Positions 18,294 to 27,155 of a DNA stretch of 64,000 nucleotides are shown piece by piece. The stretch comes from JANQHS01 sp965267505. Lineage in GTDB: Bacteria; Bacteroidota; Bacteroidia; Cytophagales; CCMP332. The translations under genes and the position numbers were made by a program. The stretch spans positions 682,001-746,000 of the forward strand of contig OZ254081.1 in NCBI GenBank assembly GCA_965267505.1, in the 5' to 3' direction. The notes under the pieces are model-generated. The model worked only from the letters and a program-made list of their open reading frames with translations. It ran no database searches and was not told where the DNA came from. How positions within the stretch are numbered: the stretch's first letter is position 1; each line of letters starts with the position of its first letter.

Positions 18294-19151
18294 TTGAAAA
18301 AGCTCCTTTTCATTTTTATTCTCACTCCCATGATCAGCCAGGGACAGGCCTGGACGCGTGAAAAAGGTCATGGTTACACGCAGGTTGGATTTTCAACCAT
18401 AACCTATAATTCTCTTTATTCGGGACGAATTGACAATTTGGACCAAATACCTATTCCAAGAGAGGTCGTGGATCAGACCATTCCTATCTATGGAGAATAC
18501 GGAATTACAAATAAACTTACCGTTTCAGCTGAAATCCCACTGAAATGGGTGAAAAACCAGGACGTGAATTCAGATTTCGTTAATCTGAGTCCCGGTTCAA
18601 TCAACCTGGTACCGGAAAAAGCAGAACTGATCGGGTTAGGAAATATTAGGTTAGCAGGTATCTATAACATTTACAAAAAAGGATCCTGGTCAGCTACGGG
18701 AAAGCTAAGGATTGACGCAAACACTTCCCGAACAGGAGAATCAGGTCTTCGAACTGGTTTTGATGCCTGGACCTTCGCTCCTTACATTTCAGCTGGGCAT
18801 GGAAGAAGACTTTGGTTTGCTGCGGCTGATGCAGGAGTTCATTTTAGAACCAATAATTTCAGTCATCAATTTTATGGGCAGGTTTATGGGGGAATTAACT
18901 TCCTCAAGAACATCTTCCTATTCATGGGTGGTTTGGAAGTACAACAGGATATTAACGGGGGAGGTCAAGATCAACCCGTATTTCCATTGACTGGATTATA
19001 TGTAAACAACATTGAATTTGTTGCCTGGTATTTCAAGCTCAGCGCAAAACCATATAAGAATTACAGAATCTGGGTCGCCACAGGTAGGGGGTTTGGTAAC
19101 CTAGTTGCAAGAGCACCCAGTTTCAGCGTAACTCTTAGCACAGAATTCTAA
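18294..19151 (+). CDS. Hypothetical outer membrane beta-barrel protein
   Basis: A 285-residue exported protein. The TTG at 18294 gives a clear signal peptide (MKKLLFIFILTPMISQGQ). The mature protein alternates short hydrophobic and polar strands with many Tyr, Trp and Gly residues, and ends in FSVTLSTEF with a terminal Phe, a hallmark of outer membrane barrels. Segments such as YTQVGFSTITYNSLYSG and IPIYGEYGITNKLTVSAEIP resemble transporter-like barrels found in many Bacteroidota genomes. The substrate is unknown. Confidence 0.72.
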   Translation: MKKLLFIFILTPMISQGQAWTREKGHGYTQVGFSTITYNSLYSGRIDNLDQIPIPREVVDQTIPIYGEYGITNKLTVSAEIPLKWVKNQDVNSDFVNLSPGSINLVPEKAELIGLGNIRLAGIYNIYKKGSWSATGKLRIDANTSRTGESGLRTGFDAWTFAPYISAGHGRRLWFAAADAGVHFRTNNFSHQFYGQVYGGINFLKNIFLFMGGLEVQQDINGGGQDQPVFPLTGLYVNNIEFVAWYFKLSAKPYKNYRIWVATGRGFGNLVARAPSFSVTLSTEF

Positions 19152-19183
19152 ACCCCATACTCGTCTTCCGCGTTTAAAATGCA

Positions 19184-19672
19184 ATGGCTGGAGAACTAAC
19201 AGGAAGAAAGATTACCGTCACCCACACCTTACCCACTGTGGTCCGATTAGTTGGAGCCATGTTCCTTGTTTTTGGGTCTATGGCAGTTCTGATAAGCCCT
19301 TTTGCCTCAATCATTCCTTTGGCCGGAGCTTTTGCTCTTTTTTATACAAAAGGACTTATCACGGATTTTGATAAAAAAATGATCAAACCCTATCAGGGTT
19401 GGCTTTTCATTCGAATCGGGGATTGGATTCCAATTGATTCAATGGAATATCTCTTTATGACAAAACGTAAGCTCAGATATAAATTATACTCTCTACCAAA
19501 TGTCAATATGAAAGTTGAGGAGAGCTCTTATTATATTGGCTTTACCAATGAAAAGAAGAAGCCGTTGATAGATTTTCAAAAGTTTAAAACCCACCCGGAA
19601 GCTGAGGCAGCTGGCCATTCTTTGGCTAATCAATTGGGCTTAAGAATCATTAAGTCAAAGAACTTCAAATAG
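19184..19672 (+). CDS. Uncharacterised membrane protein
   Basis: A 162-residue protein with two N-terminal membrane segments (about residues 20-65, including LVGAMFLVFGSMAVLISPFA) and a C-terminal soluble region of about 95 residues. The soluble part has the strand pattern of a small PH-like domain (YQGWLFIRIGDWIPIDSMEY, YYIGFTNEKKKPLIDF). I do not recognise the family and this fold guess is an inference. The next gene starts 3 bases after the stop. Confidence 0.7.
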   Translation: MAGELTGRKITVTHTLPTVVRLVGAMFLVFGSMAVLISPFASIIPLAGAFALFYTKGLITDFDKKMIKPYQGWLFIRIGDWIPIDSMEYLFMTKRKLRYKLYSLPNVNMKVEESSYYIGFTNEKKKPLIDFQKFKTHPEAEAAGHSLANQLGLRIIKSKNFK

Positions 19673-19675
19673 GAA

Positions 19676-20344
19676 ATGATCGAAGGACTTAAAATCCTGA
19701 TGATCAAACTCGCCGGAAGGTTTCGATTTAGTTCGGTCCAGTATGGTATCCACCAGCAACTAAAAAAAGGCTACCTCAACGAAAAAGGCTGGGCAAATTC
19801 ATGGTACTCGCGCTCTGCCATTGATAAAAAGGGCAATCCCATTCCATGGCTTAGTTATCCATTTATTGATTTTATCGGAAATAGAGACCTTTCTCAGCTT
19901 TCAATGTTTGAATATGGAATGGGCTCTTCAACCCAATGGTTCTCCCAAAGGGTTAAATCCCTTAGGAGTGTAGAACATGAAAAAGACTGGTTTGATAAGG
20001 TCGGCTTAATGCTCCAAGAAAGCCCCAATACCAGTCTGATGTTCAAAGACTTAAATGCAGGTGATGAGTATGTTATGAGTATATCCAATTCAGAAGAGAC
20101 CTATGACCTGATACTGATCGATGGAAGAAAAAGAGTAGAATGCTCAAAGCAGGCTTTAGATCACCTAACACCAAAAGGGGTGATCATCTGGGATAATTCT
20201 GATAGGGAGAAATACCAGGAGGGAATTGATTCAGTTCTTTCCAAAGGCTTCAAAAAGATCGATTTCTTTGGCCCCGCTCCCGGAAGTTATAGAAGCACAT
20301 GTACCAGTGTCCTTTATCGTCAGGACAACTGTCTGGGCATATAA
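19676..20344 (+). CDS. SAM-dependent methyltransferase-like protein
   Basis: A 222-residue cytoplasmic protein with a Rossmann methyltransferase pattern. FEYGMGSSTQWFSQRVKSL matches the glycine-rich SAM loop, SVEHEKDWF the acidic end of strand 2, YDLILIDGRKRVECSK the strand 4 region, and GVIIWDNSDR strand 5. Many such proteins sit in glycan clusters, but the target here is unknown. ATG start 3 bases after the upstream membrane protein, so the two are probably co-transcribed. Confidence 0.72.
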   Translation: MIEGLKILMIKLAGRFRFSSVQYGIHQQLKKGYLNEKGWANSWYSRSAIDKKGNPIPWLSYPFIDFIGNRDLSQLSMFEYGMGSSTQWFSQRVKSLRSVEHEKDWFDKVGLMLQESPNTSLMFKDLNAGDEYVMSISNSEETYDLILIDGRKRVECSKQALDHLTPKGVIIWDNSDREKYQEGIDSVLSKGFKKIDFFGPAPGSYRSTCTSVLYRQDNCLGI

Positions 20345-20395
20345 ATGTCCATTTTCCAAGGAAGTATTATTTTGTGAGCCCAAATAACCTGTTCT

Positions 20396-21367
20396 ATGGG
20401 AGCGATCCACACATTTGTTTACAACAAGGAAAATGTCTCTGAATTCGATACGGTTCTTGAGAAAAGAATAGACGAGTATGAAGAAAGCATAAATGTCTGG
20501 GCCAATGTTAATATGGACGGACCCAAGGATGAGATCGAAACCATCTTTAATAGGATTGACACTCATCCTTTGGTTAAAAAAGGCATCATGGACGAAACCA
20601 AAAGACCCAAGATCCAGGATTTTGAGGATGCAATTGTTCTCCAGGTCTATTCTCTTGATAACAATGTAGGCTTTGAATTTGACCTCATTAAAATCATTTT
20701 GGGGAAAAGGTATTTGGTCACTTTCCAGGAAAGAGCAGGTGATTCATTTGATGAGATAAGATATAGGATCAGGGAAAAAAAAGGTCTTATTCGAGAAAGA
20801 GGAGTCGATTACTTGCTTTACAAACTTTTGGAATCAATTGTAGATGAGTACATTGAATTAGTTGATGACCTTCAAAATCACGAATACATACCTACCAAAG
20901 CATTGTTGGATTGGAATCCCAACCCAGAGTCAATGCGAAAGCTGGAAAAAATGAATCAACGTCTTTTTGAGATAAAAAAATCAATCAGACCTTTGATCGA
21001 AAGTGCCAGAATAATCGAAAAAGGAATGAGCGGGCTAATAAACAAGAAGAATAAAAAATTCTTCCTTGATCTGGTTCAGCAATGTCAATTCTTGATCGAT
21101 TCTATAGAATCTTTCGAACATAGATTGGAGAGTTCGATCAATCTTTTTTTCACCATGCAGGGACATCACATGAACCAGGTGATGAAAACCCTGACTGTAG
21201 TTTCTTCCATTTTTATCCCTTTGACCTTTCTTGCGGGTATTTATGGGATGAACTTCCAATACATGCCGGAGCTAGATGATCACTACTCCTATTTCATTGT
21301 ACTGGGAATCATGGGAGCAATAGCTTTTGGAATGGTCCTTTATTTGCGAATGCGAAATTGGTTTTAG
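20396..21367 (+). CDS. corA: CorA family magnesium/cobalt transporter
   Basis: A pentameric divalent-cation channel of the inner membrane with 323 residues. A large cytoplasmic domain is followed by two C-terminal membrane helices. The selectivity motif is present as YGMNF near residue 283, followed by QYMPELD. The long stalk helix is visible around LESSINLFFTMQGHHMNQVM. Magnesium is the usual substrate. ATG start at 20396, 51 bases after the methyltransferase gene. Confidence 0.95.
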   Translation: MGAIHTFVYNKENVSEFDTVLEKRIDEYEESINVWANVNMDGPKDEIETIFNRIDTHPLVKKGIMDETKRPKIQDFEDAIVLQVYSLDNNVGFEFDLIKIILGKRYLVTFQERAGDSFDEIRYRIREKKGLIRERGVDYLLYKLLESIVDEYIELVDDLQNHEYIPTKALLDWNPNPESMRKLEKMNQRLFEIKKSIRPLIESARIIEKGMSGLINKKNKKFFLDLVQQCQFLIDSIESFEHRLESSINLFFTMQGHHMNQVMKTLTVVSSIFIPLTFLAGIYGMNFQYMPELDDHYSYFIVLGIMGAIAFGMVLYLRMRNWF

Positions 21368-21447
21368 GTTCACAGAATGTTCCATTTTAAATCGCAGGAA
21401 TTCTCTTGCAGGATTGTCTAAACCATTATTAAGAACTCAAACTAGGG

Positions 21448-21479
21448 TTTACCTTTTAGGAAATAAAAACCGAATTTTG
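21448..21479 (+). promoter_or_regulatory. Candidate promoter of the TonB-type receptor gene
   Basis: TTTA (21448-21451) and GAATTTTG (21472-21479) are 20 bases apart and each differs by one base from TTTG and TAnnTTTG. Transcription would begin near 21486, which favours a translation start at 21499 or 21514 over 21484. Confidence 0.35.
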
Positions 21480-21513
21480 CCACTTGATTTTAGGTGGGGT
21501 GACCAATCGCGAT

Positions 21514-23946
21514 TTGATCAGATTCAAAAACCTATTTTTTACATTAAGTCTCGCTCTGTCCTTTTCATCTGCAATAGCATTTGAAATTGACCCAACCAAT
21601 GAAAAAGGAGCAGGTGTGATTCGAGGCACCCTAAAGGACGCACAAACGGGAGAACCAGTAGAATTTGCCTCAGTAGCTCTTTTTTCCTCAGAAGGTGACA
21701 TAAAGGGTGGTGTGATAAGCTCTGAGGAAGGTCAATTCAGATTCAAAGAGATTGAACCTGGGGTCTATTATATTGAGATATCATCGGTGGGATACCTTCC
21801 CAAACAGATCCAAAAAATTGAATTGAATGAAGAAAATGCAGGATCTCGACTTGGTTTGATACTTCTGGAAAGAGACGTTCAGACCCTTGAGGAAGTTGAA
21901 GTGGTTGCAGAAAAATCTGCTATTGAATATCAGATCGATAAGAAGGTGATCAATGTGGATCAGCAGATCACGGGAAAATCAGGAACTGCGGTTGATATTC
22001 TAATGAATGTTCCTTCGGTTACTGTGGATATTGATGGAAGTGTGGCATTACGTGGGTCAACAGGCTTTATGGTCCTTATAGATGGAAGACCAACCATTCT
22101 GGAGAGCTCAGATGCCTTACAACAAATTCCCGCCAACTCAATTGAGAATATTGAGATCATTACCAATCCTTCCGCAAAGTACAATCCAGACGGAACGGCT
22201 GGAATCATTAACATAGTAACCAAAAAAGAAAAAAGAGAAGGGGTAACCGCCATCGCCAACGGAAACGTCGGATGGGACAACAAATATAGTGGTGATATCC
22301 TTGTTAATCACACCAAGAAAAAGTGGACCAGCTTTATTGGTGCAGATTTTAATCAAAGGTATTTCCCTGGATTTACTGAAGGAGAAAGACTTACAGAGGA
22401 TAACGATACTCTTTATGGAACTAGCTATAAGGGAGAGAACTATTCTGATAGGTTTTTCTGGAATGTTAGAGGGGGAATAGGCTTCAATCCCACAAAAAAA
22501 GATGTTTTTAATCTTGAATTGAACTACGGCTATAGAAAGCAGACGAGGGGATCGGATTTGGATTACAGAGAATGGATAGAACCCAATACATTTATTGATT
22601 CCTACCTGAGTAAAAATGAACACAGTTTCGACATGGACTTTTACTCTGTAAACCTTTCCTATCAGCATAACTTCCAAAAGAAGCATTATCTCAGAGCTAA
22701 TCTTTCAATACGGAATCGTGACATACGAGAGTACTCGTTGAATGCATTGATAAGAGAATCAGGAAACATTAATTCGGGGCAACGGGTTACCGAAATTGGC
22801 CCGGCCGGAGTGATCCAAACTGACCTGGAATATTCCAGATCCATTGGAATAAAAGGGAAATTTGAAGCAGGATATCAAAGTCGCATAGGCTCAAGTACCG
22901 ATGACACAAGATTGTATGACTATGATACAGCTCTCGGGGATTTTGTTTACCAGGACACCTTCTCAAATTATACTGAATACAACAGGGATATCCATGCTGT
23001 TTACGCACTCTTTGGTAATCAAAAAGGCAGGTTTGGATATCAATTTGGAATAAGAGGGGAATACACTTACCGAACAATAAACTCCTCTGTTTCAACCAAT
23101 GAATTCAGGATTGATCGCCTGGATTATTTTCCTTCCGGGCATTTATCCTATAAACTGGGAAATGAGCAGGAATTAATGGCTAGTTATTCCAGAAGAATCG
23201 AAAGACCAAGATCCTGGTGGCTGGAACCATTCATTACGGTGGTTGATGCATTCAATGTTCGACAAGGAAATCCAAACCTTAAACCCGAATATGTTGATTC
23301 CTTTGAATTGAATTATCGAAAGGGGTTTGGAAAAAATTTCCTTTCCGTAGAGGCATATTATCGGATCACTAAGAATAAGGTTGAAAGGATTCGTGAGGTT
23401 TTCACTACAAATGTCATCAAGACATTTCCGGAGAATGTAGGAACCGACTATTTCCTAGGAACGGAAATTGCTCTTTCATTGAGACTCACAAAGTGGTGGA
23501 AGCTGGATGCTTCAGGAAATATCTTCCACTATTCGATTCGAGGAACCCTAAATGATCAACCCTATTTCAGAGAAAGCTTTAACTGGAATACCCGGATGAA
23601 CAACAATTTCACCATCAAGAAGAACACGAGGATCCAAGTAAGTTCAAGGTATGTTAGTGGAACAGCGACTGCTCAGGGTAGTATGGAGGGATTCTTTGGA
23701 ATAGATGCTGCTCTTGGGCACAATTTTATGAAGAAAAAGATGACTACCACCCTGCAATTAAGAAACATCCTACAAACCGAAAGAAGGTTAAGTCGTTCGG
23801 AAGGTGTTGACTTTGTTTCCCGAGACCTCAGGTACCTTTACGGTCCTATTGCCATTCTTACCCTGACTTATCGCTTCAATAATTTCAAAGAGAAGAGAAA
23901 GAAACAACAGAGCTCTGGAGGAAGTATTGGAAACGACGACTTCTAA
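21514..23946 (+). CDS. TonB-dependent receptor-like outer membrane protein with N-terminal carboxypeptidase-regulatory-like domain
   Basis: A large outer membrane protein of about 810 residues. The TTG at 21514 starts a good signal peptide (MIRFKNLFFTLSLALSF, SSAIAF); earlier in-frame TTG (21484) and GTG (21499) starts are possible. Residues about 30-115 form a carboxypeptidase-regulatory-like fold (GVIRGTLKDAQTGEPVEFAS). A plug domain follows (GTAVDILMNVPSVTVDIDG, IENIEIITNPSAKYNPDGTA). The rest is a long barrel ending in TLTYRFNNF and a short polar tail. This is the OMP_b-brl type common in Bacteroidota, with no neighbouring SusD. The ligand is unknown. It ends 5 bases before the convergent cargo gene. 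Confidence 0.88.
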   Translation: MIRFKNLFFTLSLALSFSSAIAFEIDPTNEKGAGVIRGTLKDAQTGEPVEFASVALFSSEGDIKGGVISSEEGQFRFKEIEPGVYYIEISSVGYLPKQIQKIELNEENAGSRLGLILLERDVQTLEEVEVVAEKSAIEYQIDKKVINVDQQITGKSGTAVDILMNVPSVTVDIDGSVALRGSTGFMVLIDGRPTILESSDALQQIPANSIENIEIITNPSAKYNPDGTAGIINIVTKKEKREGVTAIANGNVGWDNKYSGDILVNHTKKKWTSFIGADFNQRYFPGFTEGERLTEDNDTLYGTSYKGENYSDRFFWNVRGGIGFNPTKKDVFNLELNYGYRKQTRGSDLDYREWIEPNTFIDSYLSKNEHSFDMDFYSVNLSYQHNFQKKHYLRANLSIRNRDIREYSLNALIRESGNINSGQRVTEIGPAGVIQTDLEYSRSIGIKGKFEAGYQSRIGSSTDDTRLYDYDTALGDFVYQDTFSNYTEYNRDIHAVYALFGNQKGRFGYQFGIRGEYTYRTINSSVSTNEFRIDRLDYFPSGHLSYKLGNEQELMASYSRRIERPRSWWLEPFITVVDAFNVRQGNPNLKPEYVDSFELNYRKGFGKNFLSVEAYYRITKNKVERIREVFTTNVIKTFPENVGTDYFLGTEIALSLRLTKWWKLDASGNIFHYSIRGTLNDQPYFRESFNWNTRMNNNFTIKKNTRIQVSSRYVSGTATAQGSMEGFFGIDAALGHNFMKKKMTTTLQLRNILQTERRLSRSEGVDFVSRDLRYLYGPIAILTLTYRFNNFKEKRKKQQSSGGSIGNDDF

Positions 23947-23951
23947 AGAGA

Positions 23952-26135
23952 TCAGTCAGCGATAAGAAGCTTTGACTTGATGACCTCTCCATTCTCGCCA
24001 AAAAGAACAACGAAATAAATCCCATTCTCAAGGCCCATAGAAAATGAATCTGATGAGCATCTTTCCTTTCTTTTGTCCCTGCTCGTTATCAGATTACCCT
24101 GGGCATCCCAGATCTCAATCATATCAATACCCATGATTCCCTCAATTTCAAAATTACCATCAGAAGGGTTAGGAAATAAACGGATCCTATTAAAAGCATC
24201 GCAGGTCACCTTCTTTTCAGCAAGGATCTCATTGTCCTGGTTGACCAATTGAAAATATTCTGGAACCGAGGCAGAACGATCCGAATATGAATACTCGAGC
24301 ACGCCGTTTTTATCTTCACCCTTTTCTTCGAAAGAAAGAGTTTCCCAATCTGAACCATTTAAAGATCCCATCAGTCTGATATTCTCGTTTTCAAAATCCC
24401 TAAGGATTCTCCAATTCAATTCGGTGTTTCCTGAGTGACAGGCAGCTTCAAAACTTATCAGGGTTATAGGAAGAGGTGATCTTATTGCTGCAACGGAACC
24501 CACATAGAAATCGTTAGCGAGGTTGGCCAGGGTCAGACCCGTTCTATTTACTTCAGGGTTCATAGTGGTTCCTCCATTAGTACCCGGAGATCCAACCACA
24601 CTTCCACTTAGCATCAGCCTCAGGTCTGTGACATCTCCTATTTCTCCAAACCCTAATCCAGATCCTCTTAGGTTATAAGTGCCTCCAGTAATTCCTCCTC
24701 CGCTACTTACAGTCCAAAACCCATCGTAACGTCTTAAAATGGTCACATCATCAGCTACACTTACATCGGAAACCGTTGTAACATCTGAGGTAGAAATCGT
24801 AATCGTTCCACCGGGAGAGGGTGCCACGGCTGGTGCGCTTACATAAATAGGCCTGATTTCATTGCTGTTATTTGCCATTGGAAATAGACCAGCGGCATTC
24901 CCGTCAGCAATGGTTGCTGCGTCAATATAACGGGTGAAATCTCCACCGTAAAAGCCCCCATCAGTAAAGACGACCGTTCCCGCGGAAGCTGGTGCTGTTC
25001 CGATTGTCATTGAATTGGAGTTGATATCGGTATAGCCAGCCGTTTGGAACAAGGTATCCTGGACAATAATTGCCCCTCCTAAAGTTCGTGCTCCGGTATT
25101 CTCAAATCCCAGGTTATAATATTCCCCATCGCTGGGAATAAAAACACTTTGGGCCCCCGCCCCATTGTAGATGAAAGTATTAACCGCATCATCACAATTT
25201 AAAATAACGCCTGTGTGGTCAGAAGCACCAGAATACCAGGTTCCACCATTTAGGTTATTGAAATTTTCGGTACCTCCCACATTTGCAAAATCTCCCACAT
25301 GAACAAAGGTTCCGGAATTATCAATGGTCCAATCAGCATCTGAAGGATCAATGGTCGCTCCAACACTAAAAAATCCAGAGTTGGTAATAGTGTTTCCATC
25401 ATCTGAATTGTTATTGCTGCTAAGATTCGTTCCAATGCTTATGGAATCATTATTAATAATTGATGCATTCGTTGAATTCATTCTAAAAGTTGCAGTTATA
25501 TTGACAGAACCATTATTAATAAATTCAACTGCACTGGATGTAATATCGACCAATCCCACATTGAGGCTACCAGTGGAATTATTTACAAAAGTCGGGCTGG
25601 TTCCCGAAAGCCTGAAAAAAGAAGCCACCGAAATATCACCCGAGCCATGTAAAAATGTGGTATCCGTGTTGGTGGTTAGAAAACGGGTAATGCCTGTGAT
25701 TCTGGATCCAGTTCCATCAGCTAGGATATCAAAATTTGAACTATTCTGAAGATCGATGAATACATTTGACTGACCATTTCCGTCAATCACGCTGCCATCC
25801 ATGAGGACCAGGCTGTCACCATTATTAATTGTCAGGGTTGAAAATCCGGCCGTGAATACCAAACTTCCTCCATTGTTGATCCTGATCTTGGCGATATCTG
25901 TATTCCCATTAATATTAATGGTCATTGATCCGGCTTCCCCAATGATAACTGTATCCGTAGCTCCTGGGACATTTGTTGAGGCTCCGCCTCCAGAAGTATT
26001 TGACCAAGAGCTGGCACTACTCCAATTTCCGCCATCAACAATGGCATAGCATGGATTACATGTTTGGCTAAATCCTGAATTGCTGGTTAAGAATAAAACC
26101 AGGGATAGAATTGGTAGGATGAATTTAGTTCCCAT
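23952..26135 (-). CDS. Large secreted repeat protein with type IX sorting domain
   Basis: A 727-residue exported protein. The signal peptide ends near GFSQ; the mature part begins with CNPCYAIVDGGNWSSASSW, a motif seen at the start of parallel beta-helix proteins in this phylum. Residues about 60-350 are short Asn/Ser/Gly-rich repeats of strand-turn type (FINNGSVNITATFRMNS, IINNDSISIGTNLSSNN). After a beta-rich middle there is a type A T9SS sorting domain in the last 75 residues (RLFPNPSDGNFEIEG, ENGIYFVVLFGENGEVIKSK). It probably works at the cell surface, perhaps in adhesion; that is an inference. Confidence 0.82.
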   Translation of the reverse strand: MGTKFILPILSLVLFLTSNSGFSQTCNPCYAIVDGGNWSSASSWSNTSGGGASTNVPGATDTVIIGEAGSMTININGNTDIAKIRINNGGSLVFTAGFSTLTINNGDSLVLMDGSVIDGNGQSNVFIDLQNSSNFDILADGTGSRITGITRFLTTNTDTTFLHGSGDISVASFFRLSGTSPTFVNNSTGSLNVGLVDITSSAVEFINNGSVNITATFRMNSTNASIINNDSISIGTNLSSNNNSDDGNTITNSGFFSVGATIDPSDADWTIDNSGTFVHVGDFANVGGTENFNNLNGGTWYSGASDHTGVILNCDDAVNTFIYNGAGAQSVFIPSDGEYYNLGFENTGARTLGGAIIVQDTLFQTAGYTDINSNSMTIGTAPASAGTVVFTDGGFYGGDFTRYIDAATIADGNAAGLFPMANNSNEIRPIYVSAPAVAPSPGGTITISTSDVTTVSDVSVADDVTILRRYDGFWTVSSGGGITGGTYNLRGSGLGFGEIGDVTDLRLMLSGSVVGSPGTNGGTTMNPEVNRTGLTLANLANDFYVGSVAAIRSPLPITLISFEAACHSGNTELNWRILRDFENENIRLMGSLNGSDWETLSFEEKGEDKNGVLEYSYSDRSASVPEYFQLVNQDNEILAEKKVTCDAFNRIRLFPNPSDGNFEIEGIMGIDMIEIWDAQGNLITSRDKRKERCSSDSFSMGLENGIYFVVLFGENGEVIKSKLLIAD

Positions 26136-26256
26136 TTAATTTAATCTGATCTTCTCAAACAGGGTAAGGGTGCGAACCTTGGTCCCGATTAAGCCTTTAA
26201 AGTTAAATAATCCATTCTTACCTTTCCACCGTTCAAGTAATCCAATTCAAAAATTA

Positions 26257-26769
26257 ATGGATCTGTCAGAAATCGATAAAATACTATCCAATACTCCCGA
26301 TCTGCTAAAAACTTTGATTCTGGGAAACCCAGAAGAACTTTACCATCGAAATGAAGGGCCAAATACCTGGTCTCCACATGAGATAATTCGTCATTTAAAT
26401 TATTGTGAAGAAGAGGATTGGGTGCCAAGAATTAAGGTAATCCTGGATGGCTCGAAGACATTCCCGCCTTTTGATCGATTTGCTCACCTTGAAATCGATA
26501 AGAACGAATCTATGGAAACAATTCTTGAGAAATTTCGATCCTCTAGAGAAAGAAATTTGGATTATGTCAGAAGTTTGAATCTTGATCAAAGTGATCTTGA
26601 AAAAACCGGAATACACCCAGAATTTGGAGAGGTGGGTTTAGAAAAACTGATTGGAGCCTGGGCTGCTCACGACCTCAGTCATTTAGGCCAATTGGCGAGA
26701 GTGATGGGCAAGCAACTAAAGGAAGAGGCTGGTCCTTGGACCAAGTACATGAGGATATTCAACCAATAA
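26257..26769 (+). CDS. DinB family protein
   Basis: A 170-residue four-helix-bundle protein of the DinB/YfiT type. Metal-binding His residues are visible in SPHEIIRHLNYCEEED and WAAHDLSHLGQLARVMG. The ATG at 26257 (MDLSEIDKILSNTPD) is preferred; a longer frame opening with GTG at 26170 has no family character before it. Members are thiol-dependent or metal-dependent transferases or stress proteins; the exact reaction cannot be told. The MmcQ gene starts 2 bases after its stop. Confidence 0.87.
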   Translation: MDLSEIDKILSNTPDLLKTLILGNPEELYHRNEGPNTWSPHEIIRHLNYCEEEDWVPRIKVILDGSKTFPPFDRFAHLEIDKNESMETILEKFRSSRERNLDYVRSLNLDQSDLEKTGIHPEFGEVGLEKLIGAWAAHDLSHLGQLARVMGKQLKEEAGPWTKYMRIFNQ

Positions 26770-26771
26770 AT

Positions 26772-27155
26772 ATGGATTACGGAGAATACAGGGATTATTG
26801 CTTTTCAAAAAAAGGGGTTACTGAGGATTTCCCTTTCGATGAAACAACCTCTTGCATGCGCGTCATGGGAAAGATCTTTGCCATTTGCGATGTAGGTGAT
26901 GGCAAAGTTCGAGAAGAATATTTGGGACCTTTTGCTTTTATCAACCTCAAATGCGATCCTGAAAAAGCAATACTGCTAAGAGAAGAATACGAAGCAATAA
27001 AACCTGGATGGCATATGAACAAGAAGCATTGGAACTCCGTCTATATGGATGGATCTCTGGACGATGCCATGGTAAGGCAACTCATCGATCACTCATATGC
27101 CATTATTGCCAATTCCCTTCCCAGAAAATTAAAGGACGAGCTAAAAGAACTTTAA
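26772..27155 (+). CDS. MmcQ/YjbR family protein
   Basis: A 127-residue protein with the YjbR/CyaY-like fold. The family pattern is plain: YRDYCFSKKGVTEDFPFDET near the start, VMGKIFAICD, NLKCDPEKAILLREEY, and PGWHMNKKHWNSVYMDGS. Members are often labelled DNA-binding, but the role is poorly defined. The ATG at 26772 is 2 bases after the DinB gene, so both are in one transcript. Its TAA shares the four bases TTAA with the stop of the convergent metalloprotease gene. Confidence 0.88.
   Translation: MDYGEYRDYCFSKKGVTEDFPFDETTSCMRVMGKIFAICDVGDGKVREEYLGPFAFINLKCDPEKAILLREEYEAIKPGWHMNKKHWNSVYMDGSLDDAMVRQLIDHSYAIIANSLPRKLKDELKEL

Noticed and set aside
20345..20395. Possible promoter TATTATTTTG before corA
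   Set aside because: The box does not fit TAnnTTTG in register and has no -33 partner.
22138..22686. A 182-residue minus-strand frame inside the TonB-type receptor gene
   Set aside because: Shadow of the receptor coding sequence, without any signal or family match.
26170..26256. Longer N terminus for the DinB protein from a GTG at 26170
   Set aside because: The extra 29 residues carry no family pattern and a normal ATG follows at 26257.
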